A stretch of 64,000 bases of DNA from Paenibacillus sp. Root52 (lineage in GTDB: Bacteria > Bacillota > Bacilli > Paenibacillales > Paenibacillaceae), in contig NZ_LMFO01000001.1 in the NCBI RefSeq assembly GCF_001426865.1, positions 855,729 to 919,728 on the forward strand, in the 5' to 3' direction. A program made the position numbers and the translations under genes. This document shows positions 17,555 to 26,430 of the stretch, piece by piece. The notes under the pieces are model-generated. The model was not told where the DNA came from, ran no database searches, and saw only the letters and a program-made list of their open reading frames with translations. How positions within the stretch are numbered: position 1 is the stretch's first letter; each line of letters opens with the position of its first letter.

Positions 17555-18787
17555 TTACGTTCCGAAATAGACATCTAATTTACCAGTAGGAGGCGTTGTT
17601 GCCATCCACACCGCAGCAAGATTATCCGGAGCAGATGTTTGTGCTGTGATATAATCCCCGATCAGTACTGTCGGTACCGGCGAGATTCCGTTTGGATTAA
17701 ACGAAGTTGTGGTCAGTCGGCGATTGGTGAAGGTAGCTCCTCCATCAAACGACTCTGCAACAAAAACATCCAGCAGAAATCCATCGATCCGGTTGGAGTA
17801 ATAGATAACCCTTATCGTGCCAGCGAATGGTGAGACAGTAATAAACGGAAAGAAATTTTGCGTTCCTGGAGGTGCAGCCGTAATGCTGACTGGGTCAAAC
17901 CAGAGCAAGCCATCTGGTGAACGAGAAAGTAGCACATCGGTGTATCCATTACGTGCATCATTCCAAACAGCATATACCGTTCCGCTAAAGGGGCTAATAG
18001 AGATATCAGCTCCAAGGCATAAATTGGTCTGTACTCGAAATTGATAATTGGGCACAGGCAACGGTGAAGGAGCAGGTACAACAGAAGAGATAAATGTAGC
18101 CTGTCTCTCGACCGGCGGTTGATAGTTGATCCCGCCATCATAAGATATGCGTAACAGTGCAGAGGGGCTCGCCGGCCCGGTAATAATGTACCCTGCATAC
18201 ACCTCTCCAGAGAAGCCTACAGCTAGTGCTGCCCGGTCATGTATTCCCCTTGGATTAGATTGTCGGTCAGGGCCTTCCCACGTCAACCCTTGATCAAGCG
18301 ACCGCTGAGTAAATATGGATGAAGACGTTGTGGCGAGGGGCGTATATCCGACATAGGCATTACCTCTATACGGGCTGCCGGGTGAACGATCAACTGCAAT
18401 AAACGGCTCATCATTATGAATTACCGTGCCATATCCTGCTTGAACGATAACCGGTGGTTGCCAGCTTAATCCATCATCAAATGAGGTATAACTGACAATC
18501 GTACCATCATTAATACCGTTAAATACGTGGACTGTCACAATAAAAGTGCTTGGAAATGTATAGTCAATCGTCGGTGCCTCGGCACCCGAATATCCCGGAG
18601 GATTGGGTAATACCGTTGTTGACCACGTGCTACCGCCATCGATTGAGCGATAAAGACCTGTTAATGTGGGGCCGGTGCTTGTATCTACAGCAACCACACA
18701 CATAATACTGGGATTAAGCGTATTAACCGCAATCGAAGGTTCGAATTGATTCCCTGCCAATGCTCCAGTAATATTAACTACAACCAT
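17555..18787 (-). CDS. Sialidase-like six-Asp-box beta-propeller protein
   Basis: A 410-residue protein with six Asp-box-like turns: SIDGGSTW, SFDDGLSW, SLDQGLTW, SYDGGINY, SPDGLLWF and SFDGGATF. These define a BNR/sialidase-type six-blade propeller. There is no signal peptide, and the arginine triad of true sialidases was not recognised, so enzymatic sialidase activity is doubtful. GAGGTGA precedes the ATG at 18787. It lies 19 nt after a small beta-rich protein gene and is probably co-transcribed. A surface or spore-layer structural role is possible but inferred. Confidence 0.8.
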   Translation of the reverse strand: MVVVNITGALAGNQFEPSIAVNTLNPSIMCVVAVDTSTGPTLTGLYRSIDGGSTWSTTVLPNPPGYSGAEAPTIDYTFPSTFIVTVHVFNGINDGTIVSYTSFDDGLSWQPPVIVQAGYGTVIHNDEPFIAVDRSPGSPYRGNAYVGYTPLATTSSSIFTQRSLDQGLTWEGPDRQSNPRGIHDRAALAVGFSGEVYAGYIITGPASPSALLRISYDGGINYQPPVERQATFISSVVPAPSPLPVPNYQFRVQTNLCLGADISISPFSGTVYAVWNDARNGYTDVLLSRSPDGLLWFDPVSITAAPPGTQNFFPFITVSPFAGTIRVIYYSNRIDGFLLDVFVAESFDGGATFTNRRLTTTSFNPNGISPVPTVLIGDYITAQTSAPDNLAAVWMATTPPTGKLDVYFGT

Positions 18788-18806
18788 TCCTATCACCTCA
18801 TTTCTT

Positions 18807-19175
18807 CTAAGGAATATTGGTAAATCGGTCTATTAATGACATCTCCGATTGGAGAATTCGCTGGATAAGCTGACCCGTTGAATCGACGCCATACACGTTA
18901 ATCATCGTACTTGTGGCACTGAAATAATCACTTTGTACTTCATAAAAGGATGCATTGATAAGTGGATATACAAAAGTTCTGCCCGCTTGGGGAGCCAGCT
19001 GAAATAAATCATGACCCACCGGGATACGTACGGTTTGTGTAGAGTCCCAGCGGAAGACTTCAAGCTCAACATTGACAGCAGCGTTAAGAGAGTCATTAAG
19101 GCAAGTCACGATAACCTGGGTAGATTGCGTTGTTCCCGTAATGGGGTTATAGATAAGACCCGTGCTAAAAGGCAC
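18807..19175 (-). CDS. Small beta-rich hypothetical protein
   Basis: A 122-residue soluble protein, rich in T, S, N and V with alternating hydrophobic strands (VNVELEVFRW, TMINVYGV), typical of a beta-sandwich. No signal peptide. GTG start with GGGAGTG upstream. It is directly followed by the propeller gene, suggesting a common transcript and assembly. I do not recognise the family. Confidence 0.7.
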   Translation of the reverse strand: MPFSTGLIYNPITGTTQSTQVIVTCLNDSLNAAVNVELEVFRWDSTQTVRIPVGHDLFQLAPQAGRTFVYPLINASFYEVQSDYFSATSTMINVYGVDSTGQLIQRILQSEMSLIDRFTNIP

Positions 19176-19330
19176 AAGTATTCACTCCCTTCTCCTGCAA
19201 CGTTCTATTTAAGGGGATTTATCGTATAATATGTTGTCCTACTTTCAACGGAACGGCATTCAACTAAAGATCAAAAAAAGCCACCGATCTCTCTAAGATC
19301 AGCAGCCCTTTTGGAGGAGTAAAACGATAC

Positions 19331-20110
19331 ATGAAATCCATCATACAGTTATTACATTTTGGCTATCATCAGGCGATGAGTTGTATTTTCCCGGTTATTA
19401 TTTTTGGGACATTAGCGCTTACGAGTGTCATTGCAGTGCCTTTTTTTCATCGTTATGATGCCATCTTAATCATACTTCTTATCGTGCAATATCTGATGTA
19501 CCGCAGTGGCCTAGAAACGCTTGATGAAATCAAGGTCATCTGTGTATTTCACTTGATTGGCTTGGTACTTGAGATATATAAAGTATGGATGGGCTCATGG
19601 TCGTACCCTGAACCTGGATATACTAAACTATTGGGTGTTCCACTATACAGTGGGTTTATGTATGCAAGTGTAGCTAGCTTTATGTGCCAAGTGTGGCGTA
19701 GACTTCGGATGGATATGACGGGCTGGCCAGGCGGAATATCCTCCGTATTGCTCGGAGCGGCAATCTACCTCAACTTTTTCACACATCACTTTATTCCTGA
19801 CTTCCGTTGGTGGCTCACAGCACTTGTGTTTGTTGTCTTCTGGAAAACATGGATTATCTACCGTGTACGTTCTACAACCTATCGAATGCCTCTATCGCTC
19901 GCTTTTATCATTGTTGGATTCTTCATCTGGACTGCTGAGAACATCGCTACATTCTTTAATGGTTGGAAATACCCTGATCAGCATGAAGCGTGGCAACTCG
20001 TGAGCTTCAGTAAGATCAGCTCCTGGTTCCTCCTTGTTATTATTAGTGTCATCATCGTTGCACAGCTCAAATATGTGAAAGCCAATCGAACGCGAAACAT
20101 TCATAATTAA
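19331..20110 (+). CDS. DUF817 family membrane protein (YoaT-like)
   Basis: A 259-residue integral membrane protein with seven or eight predicted spans. The loops SGLETLDEIKVI, WMGSWSYPEPGY and NFFTHHFIPDFRWWL are characteristic of the DUF817 family, of which B. subtilis YoaT is a member. Function is unknown in all members. GGAGGAG lies upstream of the ATG. It is single, with a strong hairpin terminator 55 nt after the stop. Confidence 0.85.
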   Translation: MKSIIQLLHFGYHQAMSCIFPVIIFGTLALTSVIAVPFFHRYDAILIILLIVQYLMYRSGLETLDEIKVICVFHLIGLVLEIYKVWMGSWSYPEPGYTKLLGVPLYSGFMYASVASFMCQVWRRLRMDMTGWPGGISSVLLGAAIYLNFFTHHFIPDFRWWLTALVFVVFWKTWIIYRVRSTTYRMPLSLAFIIVGFFIWTAENIATFFNGWKYPDQHEAWQLVSFSKISSWFLLVIISVIIVAQLKYVKANRTRNIHN

Positions 20111-20163
20111 ATTTAGGTATAGGTTATTAGGATCATTGTAGACTGATGTAGTACATTAAACAG

Positions 20164-20208
20164 AAAACTCCCCACTCTTTAGGAAGATTTGGCCGAGTGG
20201 GGAGTTTT
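20164..20208. terminator. Hairpin terminator
   Basis: A 14-bp perfect stem, AAAACTCCCCACTC / GAGTGGGGAGTTTT, placed just after the DUF817 gene and readable from both directions. Confidence 0.85.
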
Positions 20209-20335
20209 ACTTAACTATACTAAATTTAGAAATAGCACTGTTTACCGTTAGTTTGTTGCTGGGTATAGTACATCATTACTTTTGACATTTAGTTACGTGT
20301 TGTTGAGCGTTGTTCGCTTAATCATAGATAATGTT

Positions 20336-20815
20336 TCAGAGGCTTGCTGGTTGTTGAACTAAGTCTTTCTGATAAGCCAACACTTGATCCCAGTCTCCGT
20401 GAAAAATAGGAATCCGATAATATCCCCTTCGTTCGTATAATGCAGCCGCTTCTGGTTGCAGCGGACCTGTCTGTAGCTTCAAATTACGATAGGCAAAATG
20501 GATAGCAAGACGTTCAGCCTCAGCCAAAATTGCTTGAGCAACGCCTTTACGCCTATAGTCAGAGCGTGTATACATGCGCTTCACTTCCACGGAATTTTCA
20601 TCGAGGGGTCTAATGGCTCCACAGCCAACAGGATATCCGTCTAACCGAGCTACAATAAACGCTGATCGCGGAACCTCCACGTCAGAGAGTTGGAATCCTG
20701 CCGTCCCGTCACCTCCGTACAACAATCCGAGCTCCTCGCTCAGCTCCTTCATTAATTGTACTGAATCCTCACTTCTTACATCTTCGGCGGCAGCAAGCAC
20801 GATTGTCGACGACAT
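20336..20815 (-). CDS. GNAT-family N-acetyltransferase
   Basis: A 159-residue acetyltransferase. Motif A is VKRMYTRSDYRRKGVAQAIL (RRKGVA binds acetyl-CoA) and motif B is AALYERRGYYRIP. The substrate is unknown; the closest-looking group is the small PanZ/YjgM-like GNATs annotated only by fold. It is monocistronic. Confidence 0.85.
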   Translation of the reverse strand: MSSTIVLAAAEDVRSEDSVQLMKELSEELGLLYGGDGTAGFQLSDVEVPRSAFIVARLDGYPVGCGAIRPLDENSVEVKRMYTRSDYRRKGVAQAILAEAERLAIHFAYRNLKLQTGPLQPEAAALYERRGYYRIPIFHGDWDQVLAYQKDLVQQPASL

Positions 20816-21003
20816 GCGAATCCCCCTTTATCTCATTGGATTTATTGGATTATTTTGTGATTAATCTAAATTATCATGAACCACCCTGAGCGTCAATTGC
20901 TTCATCTATAGAATCTTTTGATAAGACATCCATGGATTAGGTTCAAGGTATTATCGAGATTACTCGCCGAATAGAGAGCTATTGCTAGAACGTTGAATAA
21001 AAA

Positions 21004-21022
21004 AACCGCCAGGTTGGCGGTT
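21004..21022 (-). terminator. Terminator of the aminotransferase gene
   Basis: AACCGCCA / TGGCGGTT with a 3-nt loop, followed on the minus strand by seven T. Confidence 0.85.
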
Positions 21023-21074
21023 CTCCAAGCTATTCGGTAATACGAGTACTCGTTGAATCCATATTATATTGTCC

Positions 21075-22262
21075 TTACTTATAGGAGTCTAACACCTGAC
21101 CCAAAATTTGAATCCCTTTTACAATCTGCTCATCCGATGGCGTTGAGAAATTCAGCCTAATGGCATTACACGGCTCACTCTCATCCACGAGGAAAGCTGT
21201 ACCAGGAACGACCGCAACACCTTGAGCAGCAGCAGTCTTGGCATATTCGAGCATCGGAACTTGATGTGGTAGATCACACCAGAGGAACAGTCCTCCTTCG
21301 GGTTGAGTGAAGGTAATACGGTCGCCCATATGCTGATTCAACTGTTCAATCATTAACGCTGATTTTCTATGGTAGATGGTTCGAATGCTATCGATATGAC
21401 TATCGTAGTCATACTCTGCCATGAACTTGTACGCCAAAATCTGTGGAAGCATAGCGGTATGTACATCCTCACCTTGCTTAGCCACAACCATCTTCTGAAC
21501 AACCTCATACGGTGCAAGCACGTAACCCACACGCAGACCCGCAGATAGAATTTTGGAGAAGGAACCTACATAAATGACAAGACCTTCATCATCCATCGAT
21601 TTAATGGTGGGAACATCTTGTCCCTTGAATCGAAGTTCACCGTACGGATTATCTTCAAGAATCATGACACCATACTTTTTCGCCAAATCATAGATTGCCT
21701 TACGCTTCTCTTCACTTGTCGTAATACCCGTTGGATTCTGGAAGCTTGGGATCACGTAAATTAGCTTCACGTTCTGCTCTGTTTGCAAAGCATGCTCTAG
21801 CTTCTCAATATCCATCCCGTCAGTCTCCATAGGCACACCAACTAACTTAGCCCCCGCTGCTCGAAACGTATTCAAGGAACCGATGAAGCTTGGGCTCTCA
21901 CAGATTATAGTGTCACCCTCATTACAGAATACTTTACAAGCAAGCTCGATGCCCTGCTGCGCTCCAGATACGATGAACAATTCATCCGATTCTTGGCCTG
22001 TATTGAAGCCTGTATTCAAATGTGTCGTTAGTGCTTGTCTTAGCGGGGCATACCCTTCTGTAATTCCGTATTGAAGAGCCGTCACCGGATCATGTTCCAG
22101 TATGGATTGTGTGAACGTACGGATCGCCTCAATCGGAAACGTCTCTGGTGCAGGATTACCTGCCGAGAACGGGATAACGTTCTGACCTGAAGTTGCTTTT
22201 AAAATTTCGCGAATGATGGATGGCTGTAATGCAGCAATCCTGTTAGAAAATGAGTAGTCCAT
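21075..22262 (-). CDS. PLP-dependent aminotransferase, 2-aminoadipate/LysN type
   Basis: A 395-residue fold-type I aminotransferase. The N-terminal IPFSAGNPAPETFP, GAQQGIELACKVF, PSFQNPTG and EDNPYGELRF segments are typical of the MocR-like/LysN branch. The PLP-binding lysine is in YVGSFSKILSAGLRVG. There is no GntR DNA-binding domain, so this is the stand-alone enzyme. Substrates are likely aromatic or 2-aminoadipate-type amino acids, but this cannot be decided from sequence. Its own terminator follows. Confidence 0.9.
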   Translation of the reverse strand: MDYSFSNRIAALQPSIIREILKATSGQNVIPFSAGNPAPETFPIEAIRTFTQSILEHDPVTALQYGITEGYAPLRQALTTHLNTGFNTGQESDELFIVSGAQQGIELACKVFCNEGDTIICESPSFIGSLNTFRAAGAKLVGVPMETDGMDIEKLEHALQTEQNVKLIYVIPSFQNPTGITTSEEKRKAIYDLAKKYGVMILEDNPYGELRFKGQDVPTIKSMDDEGLVIYVGSFSKILSAGLRVGYVLAPYEVVQKMVVAKQGEDVHTAMLPQILAYKFMAEYDYDSHIDSIRTIYHRKSALMIEQLNQHMGDRITFTQPEGGLFLWCDLPHQVPMLEYAKTAAAQGVAVVPGTAFLVDESEPCNAIRLNFSTPSDEQIVKGIQILGQVLDSYK

Positions 22263-22407
22263 CGTAATAATGCCTCCCTATTTGTCGGTACATCTATTGG
22301 TGTTTGTGTTTATGCTTAACCTCTTTTGTCTCGCATTGCTTGTACGACTTACATTCGTTGATTGTATCATAAGTGAATTCATCCGTTCATCCATAAAATA
22401 AAAGAAA

Positions 22408-22436
22408 CACGACTAACCGGCTTATGGTCAGTCGTG
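22408..22436 (-). terminator. Terminator after the HmoA-like gene
   Basis: Stem CACGACT / AGTCGTG, extended by ACC/GGT across one mismatch, with a T-rich tail on the minus strand. It lies 10 nt after the frame-restored stop of the neighbouring gene. Confidence 0.75.
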
Positions 22437-22445
22437 CTTAGAGTA

Positions 22446-22783
22446 TTATGAATTACTGAAAGAACCGCTGCCTGACTTCACTGTCTGTACCTCATACATG
22501 TTAACAGTCATACTGATCAGATAGTCTGGCTTCTCTTGCGATTTTTTCTCACGGTGGCCTTTGATATGTACATCGCTTTCTCCCAGTTTTTCCACGCTTC
22601 TTCTGATTCCCAGCGAATGATGACAAGAACTTCTTCTTGCTCTTTGTTTCGCTTGTTGACCATGACACTGAAATCAATAAGACCTGGCATTTCCATAATC
22701 GGAGAAGGACCACTCCATCGTTCTACGACCTGATCACTATACCCTTTTTGTATAATCATGCTTCGAGTTTGGATTAACATCAT
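22446..22783 (-). pseudogene. Heme-degrading monooxygenase-like (HmoA/IsdG family) gene with frameshift
   Basis: The intact frame gives 88 residues (VLVIIRWESEEAWKNWEKA, then a non-homologous tail ending at 22517). In another frame, SDVHIKGHREK, then EKPDYLISMTVNMYEV and a stop at 22446, supply the conserved histidine-containing helix and last strand of the ABM/HmoA fold. Adding one A to the AAA run at 22577-22579 restores about 112 residues, the normal length. The terminator directly after the restored stop supports this reading. Members degrade heme or act as antibiotic-biosynthesis-type monooxygenases. Confidence 0.8.
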
Positions 22784-22934
22784 TACCTCCTAGATCGTTT
22801 CAGATTATTGAAATAAATGAGGTATCCATGTTACCTTGCTCTTCTTGCTTGGATACCCTCAACTTCTATTCTAATTCAATTGAAAATGATTATCAATGAT
22901 AATCGATGTGAAGCTTAAGCTGATTTCAGGTTAC

Positions 22935-23375
22935 TCACTTCAAGTCTTTAATAAAAGCAACAATTCGATTCGCTTCTATGAATCCAATCTTCGCATGAAA
23001 TGCTTGGCTTGAATGGTTCGTAAGCTCCGTATCTGATGCAATTTGGGTACAACCTACAGACTTCGCCCATTTCTCTCCTGCTTCAACTAATCGTTTTGAA
23101 ATACCTTGATTCCTGCACTCTTGCTCGACGTATATGCCCTCAACATAACCAACAGGCGATGAATTGGATCCTTCAACATAATCAGTTCTTATCGATAAGT
23201 GAATAAATCCAACGTAACTTTGTTGAGATTTGGCTAGATAGAGTCTGTCTTTCTCTGATTGTAATACATCTTCAAAGTCAGCTCTGAGGTGTTGCCACGA
23301 ATTTTCGGGCCATAATTTTAAGGCTAATTGTGTCACTTCATCTAGGGTTGTCTCATCTGCCTGTACAATCTCCAT
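22935..23375 (-). CDS. AAC(6')-like aminoglycoside N-acetyltransferase (GNAT)
   Basis: A 146-residue acetyltransferase. SIRTDYVEGS, SPVGYVEGIYVEQECRNQG (acetyl-CoA loop), ASDTELTNHSSQAFH and GFIEANRIVAFIKDL follow the conserved order of chromosomal aminoglycoside 6'-N-acetyltransferases such as those of enterococci. It would transfer acetyl from acetyl-CoA to the 6' amine of aminoglycosides. Whether it confers resistance or serves another amine is unknown. No mobile element lies nearby, so it looks intrinsic. Confidence 0.8.
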   Translation of the reverse strand: MEIVQADETTLDEVTQLALKLWPENSWQHLRADFEDVLQSEKDRLYLAKSQQSYVGFIHLSIRTDYVEGSNSSPVGYVEGIYVEQECRNQGISKRLVEAGEKWAKSVGCTQIASDTELTNHSSQAFHAKIGFIEANRIVAFIKDLK

Positions 23376-23441
23376 CCATGCACTTCCTCTGCTTAAAATT
23401 AGTTTCTCGTCAATGTAAGCCTTGTTACATATGATTTGTCC

Positions 23442-23915
23442 TTAACTCGCAGCAATTGTTATCACACGGGGTAAACTCGAATTTTTGATCGTTACCGTGT
23501 ATTTTTTCATTTGCTTATCTGCACATTCATCCCATTTCTCTGAGAACAGATAGAACATATCTCCAAAGTTCATTCCTGCGGGTAAATTATCTTCGAATTT
23601 GATCTCCGCAATCTCCGAATCAGGCAATTCGTCTAACACCTCTACCTTAGCGTGAAAAACCATGCCCAAACTCCCGTTCCATTTATAAATACCGTAGGGA
23701 GTGAGTTCGAATTCAACCGCTCCTGTCTCCTCATACAACTCTCGACTTGCAGTTTCTAACATCGTTTCTCCTGGTTCCCTATTGCCCCCTGGGATCTCCC
23801 AACCTCCCCGTTTGCTGTTATGGATAATAATGAACTTATCGTTAAAGGTTGTGAGCATAATGGCAAACTGTATTTCATCATGATTAATCTCATTAATATC
23901 ATACCAATAGCTCAT
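23442..23915 (-). CDS. Nudix hydrolase
   Basis: A 157-residue protein with a complete Nudix box, GNREPGETMLETASRELYEETGAVE (Mg2+-binding REXXEE core intact), after HNSKRGGWEIPGG. Nudix enzymes cleave nucleoside diphosphates linked to another group; the N-terminal NDKFIIIHNSKRG resembles small oxidised-nucleotide-type hydrolases. The exact substrate is not determinable. Confidence 0.88.
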   Translation of the reverse strand: MSYWYDINEINHDEIQFAIMLTTFNDKFIIIHNSKRGGWEIPGGNREPGETMLETASRELYEETGAVEFELTPYGIYKWNGSLGMVFHAKVEVLDELPDSEIAEIKFEDNLPAGMNFGDMFYLFSEKWDECADKQMKKYTVTIKNSSLPRVITIAAS

Positions 23916-23982
23916 GCTATCCTTCTTCCTTATGTTTATTTCTGTTTCTCCATAGTCGATATACCGAATAATTGCTTCATCA

Positions 23983-24504
23983 TTAAAGGCTTCTATTATT
24001 TTCTATTCTGCTTATAAATTCATCTACTTGTTTTCTAGTATTTAAAATGATGACTTGTTTATCTCGCTGTATGTGTTCGAGCTTCTTCAGAACGTTCATT
24101 CCACTTCTTTTCTTATAATTCCACACCCATTTCACGAATTCCCAATCTAACTTTTCATTACACCCTTCATTCATATCGGGTCTACTCTTGTTATGGTACA
24201 TGAAACGCCGTTTGATGATCCGATAGCAGCATAAGAGCCTGGGCATATCCAAAAAGATAATGACATCCGCTCTCTCGATCCTAGTATTCATTGTTCTTGA
24301 ATAGTTGCCGTCCATAATCCATTGATCTTGATTAGTAAACTTATCAATCATCTGATCCCACTCATCATTCGGTTTAGGAACCCAGTTTGGATTCCAGAAG
24401 TAAGCATCTAAATGAATAACAGGCAGATTAAGAATGTTACTTAGCTTTTGGGAAAGCGTTGATTTGCCAGATCCACCTGATCCAATCACCAAAATTCGAT
24501 TCAT
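23983..24504 (-). CDS. P-loop kinase-like protein (DNA topology modulation/FlaR-like)
   Basis: A 173-residue adenylate-kinase-like NTPase. The P-loop GSGGSGKSTLS is at residues 8-18, followed by VIHLDAYFWNPNW, QWIMDGNYSRT and DVIIFLDMPR, the set typical of proteins annotated as DNA topology modulation or AAA-family small kinases. The phosphate acceptor is unknown. Ends near the Nudix gene with about 65 nt between them; the two may share a transcript. Confidence 0.85.
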   Translation of the reverse strand: MNRILVIGSGGSGKSTLSQKLSNILNLPVIHLDAYFWNPNWVPKPNDEWDQMIDKFTNQDQWIMDGNYSRTMNTRIERADVIIFLDMPRLLCCYRIIKRRFMYHNKSRPDMNEGCNEKLDWEFVKWVWNYKKRSGMNVLKKLEHIQRDKQVIILNTRKQVDEFISRIENNRSL

Positions 24505-24543
24505 TTTGTTCTCCTTATATCATCAGAGTTTTGAAACTCATAC

Positions 24544-24879
24544 TTATTGGGCTATATTATTTTGACGTATAGGCTTTTTTCTCAGGATAAATACCGGCCA
24601 CCAGATCAACAACAATATCGTTCCTCCAACGACAAAGACAGCCCAAGTTGAACCTTGGGATACTTGAGCAATTAGAAATTCCCATTCGTTCATACCATCG
24701 TTTCTCCCTACACTATTGATGAAAAGAGTTAGTGGCACAATTAAGGATAGACCAATTGTTAATAGAGATAAAATAACCAGCTTCCTACGAATTACGCTTA
24801 AAATTCCACTAGCAAGTGTCAGGAGGAAGAACAACCAAAACATCATTGATATCCAAGCTGGAAGTGTTTCATACATCAT
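24544..24879 (-). CDS. Three-helix hypothetical membrane protein
   Basis: A 111-residue protein with three predicted membrane helices (near 10-30, 37-58 and 74-98) and a basic C-terminal tail. No family recognised. It starts 8 nt after the stop of the VOC gene and ends 39 nt before the kinase-like gene, so it is an operon member. Confidence 0.65.
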   Translation of the reverse strand: MMYETLPAWISMMFWLFFLLTLASGILSVIRRKLVILSLLTIGLSLIVPLTLFINSVGRNDGMNEWEFLIAQVSQGSTWAVFVVGGTILLLIWWPVFILRKKPIRQNNIAQ

Positions 24880-24887
24880 ATATAGCC

Positions 24888-25352
24888 TCAGCCCTCCTCC
24901 TTAATTAAATTCTCCCATTCTTCAAATGACAATTTATCTGTTATTGATTTGAACTTTTCAGGTACAGAAACAAAACACATCAACTCCAAACTATTCCCAT
25001 CTGGATCGTTAAAGTATACGGAGGCATTCCCTTGGTTTGCACGTACAAAAGGTTCAACTGAACTTCTTCTCCCAAAAGGAACGGGTTCAACACCAATCGT
25101 TTTTAGCCAATCCATACTATGTTTCAATTCCTTATAACTTACTCTAAATGCAATATGTCTTATGGAAGGATGATATGGCAGCCGATGTTCCGCCCCTTCC
25201 CAAAGACCTAGCCAGCTCTTCTCTTTCTCAATCCAGAAGAAGGCCGTGTCTTCATCTTCCCAAGCAAGCTCCAGTCCTAGTTTTGAATAAAAATCGATTG
25301 ATCTATTTTTGTTACTTATGGGTAAATGAGCTTCATACAGACCTAGAATCAT
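24888..25352 (-). CDS. VOC-family (glyoxalase/bleomycin-resistance fold) protein
   Basis: A 154-residue protein with two beta-alpha-beta-beta-beta units. The first is LYEAHLPISNKNRSIDFYSK (H8) with AFFWIEKEKSWLGLW; the second is RHIAFRVSY with YFNDPDGNSLELMCF (metal-binding Glu). It may be a fosfomycin- or dioxygenase-type member; substrate undetermined. It is followed closely by the 24544 gene. Confidence 0.85.
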   Translation of the reverse strand: MILGLYEAHLPISNKNRSIDFYSKLGLELAWEDEDTAFFWIEKEKSWLGLWEGAEHRLPYHPSIRHIAFRVSYKELKHSMDWLKTIGVEPVPFGRRSSVEPFVRANQGNASVYFNDPDGNSLELMCFVSVPEKFKSITDKLSFEEWENLIKEEG

Positions 25353-25372
25353 TCAACTCAACTCCTTCAACG

Positions 25373-26365
25373 TTATAACTGCAAATCGCATCCATCAAAT
25401 GCTTTATTCGCCTGAATTAGCGCAACTGCGTCAGTAATGGCATTCTTCTGAGACTCCGTTAGTTTTCCTTTATCCCCATCCCAATCCTTCAGCCACCAAA
25501 AGAAAGAGCTGATATTTCTATATTCCATGAATAAAGGAATTCTTTTGATCCATTCGTAATCAAGATGAATTTCCTCCAGATAACCTTCTAGATACGATGT
25601 TAAGAAATACTTGGAGAATTCGTTTTTGGAACACCACTTCAGATGATCTGAGCCCCACCATACAGCATGTGTAGCTGCTACCCCAATATCCATAGCGTAC
25701 CAACCATACAATGAATCATCAAAATCAAATACGGTGATTTCACCATGTTCAATCAAAAAATTATAAGGATGAAAGTCGTAATGTATTAGCCCATATGCTT
25801 CAGGGTTTGTAGGCAATAATACCAATTCCTGCTCCACTGCTCTAAGCTTACTAACAAGCACAGCGTATTTGCCTATATGTAAATGAGGATTATTGATTTC
25901 AAGAGGACTCCATTTCACTCTCATATGTTGTGAATCCGTAGGCTCGTATAATGAGCTGGTTAACTTATGCATACGTCCCATTGTCACACCCCATCGTTTA
26001 AATAAGGGTGAATCCCAAGCCTGTGGATCTGAATCAAAGAACTTACCCGAAGCACCCTCAAACGCAGTAGCAATATAACATTTCTCATCATCACTACAAA
26101 CGGCCGTCATGCTTCCTTCTATTGTAGATACGGGTATAGAAACACGAACACCGTTCATAGCCAAGAAACGAACCCAGTGAACCTCAGCCTGTATGCTCAT
26201 CTCGTATTCAATGGATTTTTCGGACAATCGTAGATAGTAAGTCTGATTATCCTTAATATATTTATAGACCTCATTTGTTGAATTACTGACAAACTCTAAT
26301 GAAGTAGGGTTCATTCCAAAAGCTATTGCCGCTTGAGATAGAATGTGTTGATTAACCAAATGCAT
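25373..26365 (-). CDS. Aminoglycoside-phosphotransferase-family kinase (CotS/homoserine-kinase-like)
   Basis: A 330-residue protein kinase-like fold. The catalytic loop is HYDFHPYNFLIEHG (Asp base, Asn Mg2+ ligand) and the DFD metal motif is ITVFDFDDS. The N-lobe has EVYKYIKDNQTYYLR. Family members phosphorylate small molecules such as homoserine, choline or aminoglycosides. The ATG at 26365 has AAGGA 7-8 nt upstream; an upstream TTG at 26398 is less likely. It lies 20 nt before the VOC gene, in the same run of genes. Confidence 0.83.
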   Translation of the reverse strand: MHLVNQHILSQAAIAFGMNPTSLEFVSNSTNEVYKYIKDNQTYYLRLSEKSIEYEMSIQAEVHWVRFLAMNGVRVSIPVSTIEGSMTAVCSDDEKCYIATAFEGASGKFFDSDPQAWDSPLFKRWGVTMGRMHKLTSSLYEPTDSQHMRVKWSPLEINNPHLHIGKYAVLVSKLRAVEQELVLLPTNPEAYGLIHYDFHPYNFLIEHGEITVFDFDDSLYGWYAMDIGVAATHAVWWGSDHLKWCSKNEFSKYFLTSYLEGYLEEIHLDYEWIKRIPLFMEYRNISSFFWWLKDWDGDKGKLTESQKNAITDAVALIQANKAFDGCDLQL

Positions 26366-26430
26366 GTCACGTCCTTCTGAATAGGAGTCGCTTTCCAAAC
26401 CAACTGCATTGCATTTTAGAGAACCATCAA

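Noticed and set aside
17555..18787. True exo-alpha-sialidase
   Set aside because: Asp boxes are structural and the catalytic arginine triad and Tyr/Glu pair were not recognised, so only the fold is claimed.
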